Assembly (NCBI RefSeq): GCF_004005485.1
Contig: NZ_RZUL01000002.1
Location: 558,001-622,000 of the forward strand
Reading direction: 5' to 3'
Length of the DNA stretch: 64,000 bases
From: Sphingobium algorifonticola
GTDB lineage: Bacteria; Pseudomonadota; Alphaproteobacteria; Sphingomonadales; Sphingomonadaceae
A program made the translations under genes and the position numbers. The notes beneath the pieces were generated by a model. That model made no database searches. It was not told where the DNA came from and worked only from the letters and a program-made list of their open reading frames with translations. This document shows, one piece after another, positions 49,994-58,451 of this stretch (position 1 is its first letter; each line of letters opens with the position of its first letter).

Positions 49994-50024
49994 AAAAAGG
50001 CCAGCCCCTCGCGAGGCTGGCCTT
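49994..50024 (-). terminator. Rho-independent terminator after the glycine-zipper gene
   Basis: AAGGCCAGCC (49997-50006) pairs perfectly with GGCTGGCCTT (50015-50024) across eight bases, followed on the minus strand by TTTTT. Confidence 0.9.
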
Positions 50025-50068
50025 CCGGTTGTTTGCGACGATATTGGTCGTCGGGTTACGTGTCGGGC

Positions 50069-50485
50069 TTAGCAGCGACGACCGTTGTTCTTGTCGATCG
50101 CACGACCGGCCAGAGCGCCGACGCCCGCGCCGAGGATCGCGCCTGTGGTGCGGTCACCACGTCCGGCAACTTCGTTGCCCAGAAGGCCGCCGGCAATCGC
50201 GCCGATGATCGTACCGCCGGTGCCGTTGTCACGGCAGCGAAAGGCGTTGCGGTTGTTGCCGCGATAATAGCCGTTGTTCCGGTACGCGCCGTTATTGCGA
50301 TAATAGCGGTCGCCGCGATAGCCGCGGTCGCCCCGGAAATTGTCGCCGCGATAATAATCGCCCCGATCATAACCCCGGTCGTAGCCGCGATAGCTTTGCG
50401 CGCTGGCGGGGGCCGAAACGGCCACGAAAGATGCAACGCCCATTGCAAGCGCAGCACCCATGTTGAGGAAAGCAGACTTCTTCAT
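50069..50485 (-). CDS. exported glycine-zipper 2TM domain protein
   Basis: The 138-residue protein has a signal peptide (GVASFVAVSAPASAQ), a low-complexity middle of RGD/RGY and RNNG repeats (DRGDYYRGDNFRGDRGYRGD and on) and a glycine-zipper domain (GTIIGAIAGGLLGNEVAGRG, TGAILGAGVGALAGRAID). Such proteins associate with the outer membrane. AAGGAG stands at good distance before the ATG. The repeats make the gene prone to length change. Confidence 0.85.
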   Translation of the reverse strand: MKKSAFLNMGAALAMGVASFVAVSAPASAQSYRGYDRGYDRGDYYRGDNFRGDRGYRGDRYYRNNGAYRNNGYYRGNNRNAFRCRDNGTGGTIIGAIAGGLLGNEVAGRGDRTTGAILGAGVGALAGRAIDKNNGRRC

Positions 50486-50829
50486 GGCGTTACTCCTTGT
50501 TCAAACTCTCATCGGGAGAGTGATTATTCCGAATCACTGTGTCTCTCGATGAAGCCGTTATGCGCGAGTCGCGTTGAGGGCTGGCTGAACATGGCTGACA
50601 GCGGTCGTTCAGTTAGCTGGCGTTCATGATGCAGGCTAAACGCCCCAATCCTCCCCGTAGAGGGGAGGGGGACCGCCCGCAGGGCGGTGGAGGGGGGTCC
50701 CGCTCTCGATAGGATAAGACACCCCTCCGTCAGGCTCCGCCTGCCGCCTCCCCTGCAAGGGGAGTATTGGGCGGTATCGAAACCTTTTCGCTGTTTTCCC
50801 TTTCGGCGATGCCCTATCGGCTTGGGCCG
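50486..50829. other. intergenic region with family C repeat
   Basis: The 344 bases between the divergent glycine-zipper and phytase-like genes hold the family C element at 50650-50765 and no credible gene. The inverted pair AGAGTGATTATTCCGAATCACT (50516-50537) has short arms AGTGATT/AATCACT and may be an operator for the glycine-zipper gene. Confidence 0.5.
50650..50765. repeat. long palindromic element, family C copy 2
   Basis: CCTCCCCGTAGAGGGGAGGG opens and GCCTCCCCTGCAAGGGGAGT closes it, with GGACCGCCCGCAGGGCGGTG and CCTCCGTCAGGCTCCGCCTG inside; the plan matches copy 1 at 46667. Confidence 0.8.
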
Positions 50830-51816
50830 ATGTCGCGCATTGCCCTCATCCTGCTGCTCGCCGTGGCGCTGCTGTCGCCGCCGCCGCCCAACAAGAGCGG
50901 CCCGCGCGTCGCCGGGTTGATCGCTGTGACGGCGCAGCCGCTTGCTCTCGACAGCAGCGATCCGGCCCGCACATTGCTCGGTCCGCTGCGCTATCTGGGT
51001 GGCTGGGCGCTGCGCAGCGATCATGATGACTTCGGCGGCATATCCTCGTTGCGGGCGATGCCGGACGGCAGTCTGCTGGCGCTGAGCGATTCGGGCATGC
51101 TGCTGGGTTTCACGCCCGGAAAAGCGCGCGGTTTCATTGCGCCGCTGCCGGTGTTCCGGGCGGAAAGGAACTGGCCGGGCTGGAAATGGGATTCCGAAGC
51201 GCAGGCCTATGATCCGGCGACGGGCCGCTACTGGGTCTCCTTTGAGCTGATCCAGCGCGTCTGCCGCTATGCCCCCGGCTATGCGCGGGTGGAAGCGTGC
51301 CGGGTCTGGCCCGCTGTCGCCGCCTGGCCCGATACCGGCGGCGGCGAGGCGATGGCCCGCCTGCCCGACGGACGCTTCCTTTTGTTTTCCGAATATGCCT
51401 ATGGGCCGGGCGGCGTCGGCACCGATGTATTGCTGTTTCAGCAAGATCCCGCCGACCGCAGCAGTGTGCCGCCGCTGCGCCTCAGCTACCGCCCGCCGCA
51501 GGGCTATCGTGCGACCGATGCCGTGGCGCTCGATCATGATAGGCTGCTGGTGCTCAACCGTCGCGTCACCCTGCACGAAGGGTTCACCGCTGTCCTGTCG
51601 CTCGTGAAGCTGCCGCCGCTGCGCGCAGGGGCGGTGCTCGTCCCTCGCGACATCGCTCGCTTCGCCCCGCCGCTCCTTGCCGACAATTTCGAGGCACTGG
51701 CGCTATCGCGCGAAAACGGACGACGGATTCTCTGGATCGCATCGGACGACAACCACCAGTTCTTTCAGCGCAGCCTGCTGCTGAAGTTCGCGCTGCCGGA
51801 CGATCCGGGACAATAA
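50830..51816 (+). CDS. esterase-like activity of phytase family protein, exported
   Basis: A 328-residue protein with a hydrophobic signal (IALILLLAVALLSPPPP) and a beta-propeller-like body: DDFGGISSLRAMPDGSLLAL, SEAQAYDPATGRYWVSFE, GEAMARLPDGRFLLFSE, ATDAVALDHDRLLVLNR and DNFEALALSRENGRRILWIA. This is the order of blocks in the phytase-like esterase domain (PF13449). The substrate is unknown. Starts at 50767 and 50809 are also in frame; 50830 puts the signal peptide first. Confidence 0.75.
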   Translation: MSRIALILLLAVALLSPPPPNKSGPRVAGLIAVTAQPLALDSSDPARTLLGPLRYLGGWALRSDHDDFGGISSLRAMPDGSLLALSDSGMLLGFTPGKARGFIAPLPVFRAERNWPGWKWDSEAQAYDPATGRYWVSFELIQRVCRYAPGYARVEACRVWPAVAAWPDTGGGEAMARLPDGRFLLFSEYAYGPGGVGTDVLLFQQDPADRSSVPPLRLSYRPPQGYRATDAVALDHDRLLVLNRRVTLHEGFTAVLSLVKLPPLRAGAVLVPRDIARFAPPLLADNFEALALSRENGRRILWIASDDNHQFFQRSLLLKFALPDDPGQ

Positions 51817-51838
51817 AAAAGGCGACCCGAAGGCCGCC
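51814..51838 (-). terminator. Rho-independent terminator after rpmB
   Basis: On the minus strand GGCGGCC-TTCG-GGTCGCC is a seven-base stem with one mismatch and a UUCG loop, followed by TTTTTT. It lies 31 bases after the rpmB stop and touches the stop of the convergent phytase-like gene, so it may serve both. Confidence 0.8.
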
Positions 51839-51868
51839 CTCTTTATCACTCAGGCGATTCGCAGCCGA

Positions 51869-52159
51869 TCAGGCGGCGGCGCTCGCCTTCTTGGCGATTT
51901 CGCGCTTCAGGCGCTGCGCCTTGAGCGACAGCTTCTCATCATTGGTCTTGAGCAGCCAGTTGTCCAGGCCGCCGACATGCTCGACCGACCGCAGGCCGTT
52001 GGTCGACACGCGCAGCTTCACGCTCTTTTCGAGCGACTCGGAAATCAGCGTGACGTTCTGCAGGTTGGGCAGGAACACGCGCTTGGTCTTGTTGTTCGCA
52101 TGGGACACATTGTGGCCCACCTGGCGGGTCTTGCCGGTCAGTTCGCAGATACGCGACAT
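51869..52159 (-). CDS. rpmB: 50S ribosomal protein L28
   Basis: The 96-residue protein opens [20 protein letters not shown] and has [15 protein letters not shown], standard L28 sequence, with a 20-residue lysine-rich end. It is alone on its strand with its own terminator. The frame is open 30 codons upstream but the conserved N terminus starts at 52159. Confidence 0.97.
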   Translation of the reverse strand: MSRICELTGKTRQVGHNVSHANNKTKRVFLPNLQNVTLISESLEKSVKLRVSTNGLRSVEHVGGLDNWLLKTNDEKLSLKAQRLKREIAKKASAAA

Positions 52160-52332
52160 ATCGTTCAGCCTTATACGTCTTGAAGGTTCAGGGTGTCGGG
52201 CCTGTGCCCGGAAAGCGGCGCGGATAGCCCGATCGGGCGTGCGCGTCAACCCTTGGCTTGGGGTAGACCCAAGCGATCAGCAACCTTCGCACCTGATCTG
52301 CGTTAAGCTGTCTATAATGGATGGAGGATCGG

Positions 52333-52560
52333 ATGATAAGGTTCATATTTGGCCTGCTGCTGGTGGCCGTGGTGCTTGTCGGGGGCGCAATGGCCTTTGG
52401 CCTGCTGAAGGTCGAGCAGACCCGCGACGCGAAGCTTCCTGCCATCGCGGTGGAACAAGGCACATTGCCGTCGTACAAGGCGGACGTCGTGAAGGTGGAA
52501 GTCGGCACCCGCAACGAAACGGTGGAAGTGCCGACGGTGGCTGTGCGCAAGCCGGAGTGA
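52333..52560 (+). CDS. small membrane-anchored protein of unknown function
   Basis: A 75-residue protein with an N-terminal helix (FIFGLLLVAVVLVGGAMAFG) and a short polar tail (QTRDAKLPAIAVEQGTLPSY, VGTRNETVEVPTVAVRKPE). GGAGG stands seven bases before the ATG, which fixes the start. The tail would lie in the periplasm. I do not recognise the family. Confidence 0.6.
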   Translation: MIRFIFGLLLVAVVLVGGAMAFGLLKVEQTRDAKLPAIAVEQGTLPSYKADVVKVEVGTRNETVEVPTVAVRKPE

Positions 52561-52627
52561 ATTGAACTCGCAACGCCGTCCCCGGCCCTCGCGATGCCTC
52601 AACAATAGGGTCAGGCAAAGCGCGTCG

Positions 52628-52653
52628 TCATTCCCGCCTTCGCGGGACTGACA
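52628..52653. repeat. half element of family B
   Basis: GTCATTCCCGCCTTCGCGGG is one arm of the family B type palindrome without a clear second arm, in the gap before tadA. Confidence 0.5.
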
Positions 52654-52753
52654 GACATATCGGGTCTGCGCTCGTCGGATGGCGATGACCTTCGCCAGGA
52701 AACGGTAAGCTGGCCAATTGCGGTTCGCATCCCTTTGCCTCTAAACAGGCTGG

Positions 52754-53212
52754 GTGCCCGCGCCTTTCCCCACGCCTCCCTTCATGCACCAGGCGCTCGA
52801 TCTTGCCCGTGCCGCGGGGGCGGCGGGCGAAGTGCCTGTCGGTGCGGTCGTCGTGCGGGCGGGAGCAGTGATCGGGCAAGGCGAGAACCGTAACCGGCGG
52901 GACAATGACCCGACCGCCCATGCCGAGATCATCGCTATACGCGCCGCTGCGGCGCAACTGGGCGATTATCGTCTTGTCGATTGCGACCTGTGGGTGACGC
53001 TTGAACCATGCGCGATGTGTGCAGGGGCCATCGCCCATGCGCGAATCGCCCGCGTCTATTATGGCGCGGCCGACCCCAAGGGCGGCGGTGTCGATCATGG
53101 CGCGCGGGTCTTTGCCCATCCGCAGTGCCTGCATCGGCCGGATGTCTATGGCGGTATCGGGGAAGATGCCGCCGCTGCCCTACTGCGCGGCTTTTTCGCT
53201 GCCCGTCGCTAA
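52754..53212 (+). CDS. tadA: tRNA-specific adenosine deaminase
   Basis: The 152-residue enzyme converts A34 to inosine in tRNA-Arg. The zinc site is clear: TAHAEI (catalytic Glu) and LEPCAMCAGAI. FMHQALDLARAAGAAGEVPV and the C-terminal HRPDVYGG region fit the family. The GTG at 52754 is chosen over the ATG at 52784 because it keeps the usual N-terminal residues. Its last 33 bases overlap the convergent membrane protein gene. Confidence 0.93.
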   Translation: MPAPFPTPPFMHQALDLARAAGAAGEVPVGAVVVRAGAVIGQGENRNRRDNDPTAHAEIIAIRAAAAQLGDYRLVDCDLWVTLEPCAMCAGAIAHARIARVYYGAADPKGGGVDHGARVFAHPQCLHRPDVYGGIGEDAAAALLRGFFAARR

Positions 53213-55102
53213 GTCGTCGGGCGCTGCATAGTCGATGCGATAGATGCGGTAGGGCCAGGTATAGCCGACGTTGAGGTTCACGAGTGTCAGCCAGGCGGGC
53301 ACTTTTCCCCGCATCAGTTGCGCGTAGAAGCCGCGGGGGCTGCGGGCCTGATAAACGGTGGCTTCCGGGAAATTGGGGCAGACCAGCAGATAGCGGGCGA
53401 AATGCCGAGCGGCGATGGCCCGGAATCCTTCGGGCGGGCCATCCATCGCATGATGGATCGCCAAGATGGCGTCGCCATTGCGGTGATAGGGTCCGGCGAT
53501 CGCACGGTGATGCGTCGTCGCGATCAGGCGGGGGCCAAGATCGACCAGTGTGAAGATCGTCGACGACGGCAACTGATCGAGCACCTTGAGCGCAGGGGCA
53601 GACCGGCACTGGCCGTTCGCCTTGCGGATGGCCGCCGTGCGTTTCGCGATGAACGGGCGTGGGGGCGGGGCGGGCTTCGCGCCGGTAATATCCGCGATCA
53701 GCCGGTTGGCCTTGGGGTAAAGCTGATAGGAAAAGAGGACAGCGACGACCAGCAGGATGGCAACGCCGCCGACCAGTCGCCACACGGGTCGCCCCAGCAC
53801 CAGGGCGCGCCCGGCCGTCCATGTCGCCCATGCCGCCGCTGGGATGGCCAGAAACTGTGCCGCCGGGCCAGCCCGCAATTGCCAGAACAACAGGGCGACG
53901 GCGAATAGCGTCATCAGCGTTACCGTCGCCCAGGCCCACAAAGCCTCGGTATCGCGCCGGACCTGCCAGCATGCGATCAGCGCGCCGATCACCGCCGTCA
54001 CCGGCAGCGCCAGCAGCGGAATGACCACGCTGCGTGCCTGCGCCGTGATCGGCTTCGCCTCGCGGATATTGGCCAGCCACAGCTTTTGCAGTTCGGGGGA
54101 GAGCTGATAGGCGCCCGAAAGGCATTGCGGCCAGTTCACCCATGCGAACAGGCCGACGGCAAGGCCGACAAGCGCGCCCGCCGCCAGCCGCTGCGGCCAG
54201 CTTTTCAGCGGCAGCAGGGTCAGCAGCAGCATGCCACCGGACGCCGCTCCCAATATCGCGACCCACACCGGCGAGAGCGCATCGCAAACCGGCGCGCGAT
54301 TGGCATAGCTGGCGGTCGTCACGAACAGCAGGCCCGTGCCCCCGCCCAGGCTGAGCGCATAGGGCCGCATCCGTCGCGCCGCGCCATCCTTGAACACCCA
54401 GCGCAGCGCGACGATCGCTCCGGCCGCAGCGAGATAGACGATCATCTCCATGCCGATCGCAATCGACAGCGCGCTGGAAAGCCCGGCGACGATCCCGCCG
54501 CGCAGCCAGTTGCGGTCGACCATGCCCGCCAGCATCGCCACGGTCAGCGCCAGTTGCCAGCCATGATGGTCGATCCGCATCGGCATATACATGCTCAGAC
54601 CCATTTGCGCGGCCAGCGGCGCGAGGATCGCGACGATCCAGGCATTGCCGCCCGCCAGCCGCCGGACAATGAAGGCAAGGCCCAGCATCATCGGCAGCAG
54701 CGGCAGCAGCGGCGCGATCGCGCAGGCCAGCCGGTCCGCCGTCCCTGTATCGGTGAAGAAGCGGAAGAACAGCATCAGTCCCGCGATCGGCAGGTCCACC
54801 AGCCGCGACCAGTGGATGTTGGCGCCGACCGGCGGGTCCAGCCGGTGCTGGCTAAGGTCGAACCAGCCTTGCCCCGCCAGCCAATCCTTCACCTGGACAT
54901 AGCGGATATTGTCATCGGTATCGCTCAGCACCATCCAATGGACCTGCTGCCAGCGCGCAACGATGTAGAAGGCGGCGATGCCGACCCAGGCAAGGAACGT
55001 CAGCCATTTCCAGTTTTCGTCGGCATAGGCGGACACGCGCGTGACGTGCGGGCGGATGCGGTCATGCCACAGGCTCGTCATGCTGTTTGCACTGTCCATC
55101 AT
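53180..55102 (-). CDS. GT-C type (STT3/PglB-like) membrane glycosyltransferase candidate
   Basis: The 640-residue protein has about twelve membrane helices and a C-terminal periplasmic domain. The first loop carries LSDTDDNIRYVQVKDWLAGQ and DPPVGANIHWSRLVDLPIAG, which match the acidic first loop of STT3/PglB-type transferases; a second loop has MPMRIDHHGWQLALTVAMLA. The C-terminal domain lacks the WWD motif of oligosaccharyltransferases, so it probably moves a sugar from polyprenyl phosphate to another acceptor. It is divergent from gtrA, whose product is a lipid-linked sugar flippase. ATGs at 55114 and 55099 are alternative starts. Confidence 0.65.
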   Translation of the reverse strand: MMDSANSMTSLWHDRIRPHVTRVSAYADENWKWLTFLAWVGIAAFYIVARWQQVHWMVLSDTDDNIRYVQVKDWLAGQGWFDLSQHRLDPPVGANIHWSRLVDLPIAGLMLFFRFFTDTGTADRLACAIAPLLPLLPMMLGLAFIVRRLAGGNAWIVAILAPLAAQMGLSMYMPMRIDHHGWQLALTVAMLAGMVDRNWLRGGIVAGLSSALSIAIGMEMIVYLAAAGAIVALRWVFKDGAARRMRPYALSLGGGTGLLFVTTASYANRAPVCDALSPVWVAILGAASGGMLLLTLLPLKSWPQRLAAGALVGLAVGLFAWVNWPQCLSGAYQLSPELQKLWLANIREAKPITAQARSVVIPLLALPVTAVIGALIACWQVRRDTEALWAWATVTLMTLFAVALLFWQLRAGPAAQFLAIPAAAWATWTAGRALVLGRPVWRLVGGVAILLVVAVLFSYQLYPKANRLIADITGAKPAPPPRPFIAKRTAAIRKANGQCRSAPALKVLDQLPSSTIFTLVDLGPRLIATTHHRAIAGPYHRNGDAILAIHHAMDGPPEGFRAIAARHFARYLLVCPNFPEATVYQARSPRGFYAQLMRGKVPAWLTLVNLNVGYTWPYRIYRIDYAAPDDLATGSEKAAQ

Positions 55103-55165
55103 CCCGCTTCCCATTGGCCGGGCTTGGGATTAGACCGCCGCACGCAAAGCGCAAAGGGGTGCGTC

Positions 55166-55582
55166 GTGAAAATCTTGGGAGCATCCGCGCCGCAGCGCCG
55201 CGCCCTCGTCTGGCAGGTGATACGCTATGGCCTGACCGGGCTGGCGGTGACGGCGATCCAGGCGGCGATCTACTGGACGCTGGCCGCGCCAATCGGCCTG
55301 CATCCGCAAATCGCGCTGGTCGCAGGATTTTGCGTCGCGGTGATCGCGGGCTATGTGCTGCACGGCGCTTATTCCTTTCCCGACGACGCGCGGGAGGATC
55401 GCAGCGCCCGCCGCGCCATACGGTTCGTTGCCGTTTCGCTGGTCAGCCTCGGCATCAACGCCTTCTGGGTCTGGCTGTGCGTCACGACGCTTGGCTGGCC
55501 AGAATGGTCGCCGATCCCGGCCTTTGTCTTCGTGACACCGGCCATCGTGTTCGTGCTCAACCGGCAGTGGGTGTTTCGGTAA
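55166..55582 (+). CDS. gtrA: GtrA family membrane protein
   Basis: A 138-residue protein with four helices: WQVIRYGLTGLAVTAIQAAI, IALVAGFCVAVIAGYVLHGA, FVAVSLVSLGINAFWVWLCV and FVFVTPAIVFVLNRQWVF. This is the GtrA fold, which flips or carries polyprenyl-phosphate sugars. The GTG start at 55166 follows AAGGGG. It is divergent from the GT-C candidate 63 bases away, and the two may act together. Confidence 0.85.
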   Translation: MKILGASAPQRRALVWQVIRYGLTGLAVTAIQAAIYWTLAAPIGLHPQIALVAGFCVAVIAGYVLHGAYSFPDDAREDRSARRAIRFVAVSLVSLGINAFWVWLCVTTLGWPEWSPIPAFVFVTPAIVFVLNRQWVFR

Positions 55583-55666
55583 CGGGTCTACCCTTGCATG
55601 GGGTATTTGCCCTATGGGCGAACGGACGGTGCGATCTACTGTCGGGCGAAAGATACGGGGATAATC

Positions 55667-56467
55667 ATGCGCCATTACCTGCTATTCGCCTTTGCCCTGC
55701 TGGGTGCTGTTCCCGCTGCTGCACATGATTTCTGGATCGATATCCCCCGCTATCGCCAAACCGACGGACAGGCGTTCGATCTCCAGTTCCTGATCGGCGA
55801 CCCGACCGAAGTCGAGCATTGGGAAACCCGCTGGCACAAGATCGTGGCCTTGCAGAGCATCGGACCCGGCGGCGTAGCCGATCATCTCGCCGGGGTCCGG
55901 CTCAGCACCGAAACGAAGGCGGGCGGCGCCAGCGTCACCTTGCGTGGTGAAGGGACACATGTTCTGGCCTTCGTCAGCCATCAGGCTGAAAGCGACTTGC
56001 CCGCCGATGAGTTTACCGCCTACGCCGAACATGAAGGGCTGACTCCCGCGCTTGAAAAGCGCAAGGCCGATGGCACGAGCGCCGCGCGCGGACGCGAGCT
56101 TTATTCGCGCCGCGCGAAGGCGCTGGTTCAGGTCGGCACGGCGATCACCGATCAAGTGACGCGCCCGCTGGGGCTGACCTTGGAAATCGTGCCGGAAAAA
56201 AACCCTTATGCGCTTGCCGCCAATGAGGCGCTTCCGGTGCGCGTCTATTATCTTGGCAGGCCGCTGGCGGGCGCGAGTGTGGTCCTGGAACCGCTGCACC
56301 GCGCCGCGGGCCACGGCACCCCGGTCATCACCGACGCGCAGGGCCGGGCGCAAGTCCAGTTCGAGAAACGCGGCGAATGGCGGCTGGGCGTGGTTTGGAC
56401 TCAGCCGATCGTCCATCCCCGCGCCGACTTCGACACGATCTTCTCCAGTCTGACATTCGGCTATTGA
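55667..56467 (+). CDS. DUF4198 domain exported protein
   Basis: The 266-residue protein has a signal peptide (LLFAFALLGAVPAAA) cleaved before HDFWIDIPRYRQTDGQAFDL, the typical N terminus of the DUF4198 family (NikM-like, metal-uptake associated). A carboxypeptidase-regulatory-like beta domain follows (LPVRVYYLGRPLAGASVVLE, GEWRLGVVWTQPIVHPRADF). The N-terminal His after cleavage could bind nickel, cobalt or copper. No TonB receptor is adjacent. The ATG at 55667 is chosen for the signal peptide. Confidence 0.85.
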   Translation: MRHYLLFAFALLGAVPAAAHDFWIDIPRYRQTDGQAFDLQFLIGDPTEVEHWETRWHKIVALQSIGPGGVADHLAGVRLSTETKAGGASVTLRGEGTHVLAFVSHQAESDLPADEFTAYAEHEGLTPALEKRKADGTSAARGRELYSRRAKALVQVGTAITDQVTRPLGLTLEIVPEKNPYALAANEALPVRVYYLGRPLAGASVVLEPLHRAAGHGTPVITDAQGRAQVQFEKRGEWRLGVVWTQPIVHPRADFDTIFSSLTFGY

Positions 56468-56504
56468 GCTAAGCCATCAGGTCAAAGTCTGGTCGTCAAG
56501 TTTC

Positions 56505-57305
56505 TTAATGTACGAACCGTGCCACCACGTCGCGGTAGCTGCGGCTGACCTTCACCTGCGCGCCACTTTCCAGCACAAGGAAACATTCGCCGTTGGTGTG
56601 GGGCTTTACCTGCCGAACCTGCGACAGGTTGACGATGGTGGACCGGTGGACGCGCTGGAAATTGCGGGGGTCCAGCCGCTTCTCCAGATCCTTCATCGTC
56701 TCGCGCAGGATCAGTGAATTGTCCGCGGTGTAAATGCACATGTAATCGCCCGCCGCGTCGATCCGCTCGATGCTGTCGACATCGACGCGGAATATCTGGC
56801 CGCGATCCTTGATGTTGATGAGTTTTTCGTAGCGGCTGGCGGCATGGCCGTCCTCTTCGGGCGCAAAATCGCTCATCGCTTGTGGGGCGACTTCGGCCAG
56901 CACCTCGCGCAGCCGTTCGACTTCCTGAACCTGCCGCTTTTCGTTCAGGCGCTGGCGCACGCGGTCCAGCGCATCGGCCAGGCGATCCGGCTCGACCGGC
57001 TTCATGAGATAATCGACTGCCTGCGCCTCGAACGCGCGGATGGCATGGTCCGAATAGGCCGTCACGAAAATGAACAGCGGCGGCTCGATTTCCATCATGC
57101 CCTGCACCACCGAAAAGCCGTCGAACCCGGGCATCTGGATGTCGAGAAAGACGAGATCGGGCTTGTGTGTCTTGATCGCGCGGATCGCCTCGCGACCGTT
57201 CTGGCAGGTTTCGATGATTTCGACATCCTCATGCGCTTCGAGGCGGAGTGTCATGCCCTGAATGGCAAGGCTCTCATCATCGACGAGGATCGTTCTGATT
57301 GTCAT
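56505..57305 (-). CDS. LytTR family response regulator
   Basis: The 266-residue protein has a receiver domain (VDDESLAIQGMTLRLEAHE; Asp about 55 in LVFLDIQMPGFDG; Lys in YLMKPVEPD) and a LytTR DNA-binding domain (VDVDSIERIDAAGDYMCIYT, FQRVHRSTIVNLSQV, LESGAQVKVSRSYRD). It overlaps the LytS-like kinase gene by four bases and forms a pair with it. The target genes are unknown. Confidence 0.93.
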   Translation of the reverse strand: MTIRTILVDDESLAIQGMTLRLEAHEDVEIIETCQNGREAIRAIKTHKPDLVFLDIQMPGFDGFSVVQGMMEIEPPLFIFVTAYSDHAIRAFEAQAVDYLMKPVEPDRLADALDRVRQRLNEKRQVQEVERLREVLAEVAPQAMSDFAPEEDGHAASRYEKLINIKDRGQIFRVDVDSIERIDAAGDYMCIYTADNSLILRETMKDLEKRLDPRNFQRVHRSTIVNLSQVRQVKPHTNGECFLVLESGAQVKVSRSYRDVVARFVH

Positions 57306-58399
57306 GCAGCCACTTTCGTTGAATCTTCCGTTATCAGCGGCATTTCGATGGTGACCGAAAATCCGCCTCCGGGTGTGGAACGCGCATCGAAGCTGTGCCG
57401 TTCCCCATAAGCCTGAAACAGCCTGTCGCGGATGTTCGCCAGCCCGACGCCTGTGGACAGACTTGGCCGGACAGTGATTTCGTTCAATCCCGGACCCGTA
57501 TCGGATACGACGATACGGACGTTTTCACCGGCAGGCTGCGCCATGACGGTGATTTCCGCGCCTTCCTCCTTGGGTGTCACGGCATATTTGATGGCATTTT
57601 CGACCAGCGGCTGGAGGAGCAGAGAGGGGAGGCGGGCATGCGCCACGGCCGGATCGATGCTGAACGTAGGGCGCAGCCGCTCCTCGAACCGCATTTTCTC
57701 GATTTCCAGATAGAGCTTGAGCGTCTCGACTTCCTGCTCCAGCGTCACCTGCGCGGTCGGCTCGTTGATGAGGGTGTAGCGCAGGAAGGAGGACAGGCGC
57801 GAAAGCATGGCATTCGCCCTGTCGGTCTGTTTCAGCAGCACCAGCGTCGAAATGCTGTTGAGCGTATTGAAGAGGAAATGCGGATTCAGCTGGTATCGCA
57901 ACATCGCGAGCTGGGCGTTGCTCGCCTGTAGTTCGAGGCGCTGCAACTGATCGGCCTGTTCCTCGACCGTCAGGTAGAAGTTGATCGCATAATAGAGCGC
58001 CGACCAGGCGCCGAGCAAGGTCACCGCGAGATAGAAGGCCCCCAGAAACAGTTGCAGTCCCGCCGTTGCGCTCGACTGATTCTGCGTCGCGAACACCCAT
58101 GCGTCGATGAATGCGCAGAGCGCCGCCGCCGCAACCACCACGATGATCGATACACCCCAGGTGATAAGCGGCCGCTGCTTCAGCAGCGCGCGAAAGATGA
58201 CGCCCATCAGCAGCGTGACGGAATAGCCGGTCACCGTCGAAATCAGCACCGGCACCAGAAATGACAGGTCCTGCCCATTGGCCACGCCCGAGGCCCCGCG
58301 CAGGCCGAAAGCCCCCAGCCAGCCCAATGTCTGCAAGTTCCAGAAAGCCCGGTTCTTGTCCGCGAAAAAGGGTTGCGGTTGCAGGGGATTGACCGACAT
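57302..58399 (-). CDS. LytS-type sensor histidine kinase
   Basis: A 365-residue kinase with four N-terminal helices, a coiled coil and a His_kinase domain with YQLNPHFLFNTLNSISTL (His about 178) and a short HATPase (LPSLLLQPLVENAIKYAVTP, VVSDTGPGL, GVGLANIRDRL). This is the YehU/LytS class. It starts the two-gene operon with the LytTR regulator, the stop and start overlapping as ATGA. Confidence 0.93.
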   Translation of the reverse strand: MSVNPLQPQPFFADKNRAFWNLQTLGWLGAFGLRGASGVANGQDLSFLVPVLISTVTGYSVTLLMGVIFRALLKQRPLITWGVSIIVVVAAAALCAFIDAWVFATQNQSSATAGLQLFLGAFYLAVTLLGAWSALYYAINFYLTVEEQADQLQRLELQASNAQLAMLRYQLNPHFLFNTLNSISTLVLLKQTDRANAMLSRLSSFLRYTLINEPTAQVTLEQEVETLKLYLEIEKMRFEERLRPTFSIDPAVAHARLPSLLLQPLVENAIKYAVTPKEEGAEITVMAQPAGENVRIVVSDTGPGLNEITVRPSLSTGVGLANIRDRLFQAYGERHSFDARSTPGGGFSVTIEMPLITEDSTKVAA

Positions 58400-58451
58400 G
58401 CGGCAGGCTTAGCGAGTTTTCAGGAAGGCGAGAAGGGGGCGCGGTCCTTCG

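Noticed and set aside
50069-50485. CRISPR-like array in the repeats of the glycine-zipper gene
   Set aside because: The repeats are in-frame RGD/RNNG codons of a protein, with no uniform spacers.
48404-50629. 741-codon plus-strand frame opposite putA
   Set aside because: putA is unambiguous on the minus strand, and the plus product is low complexity without any family motif.
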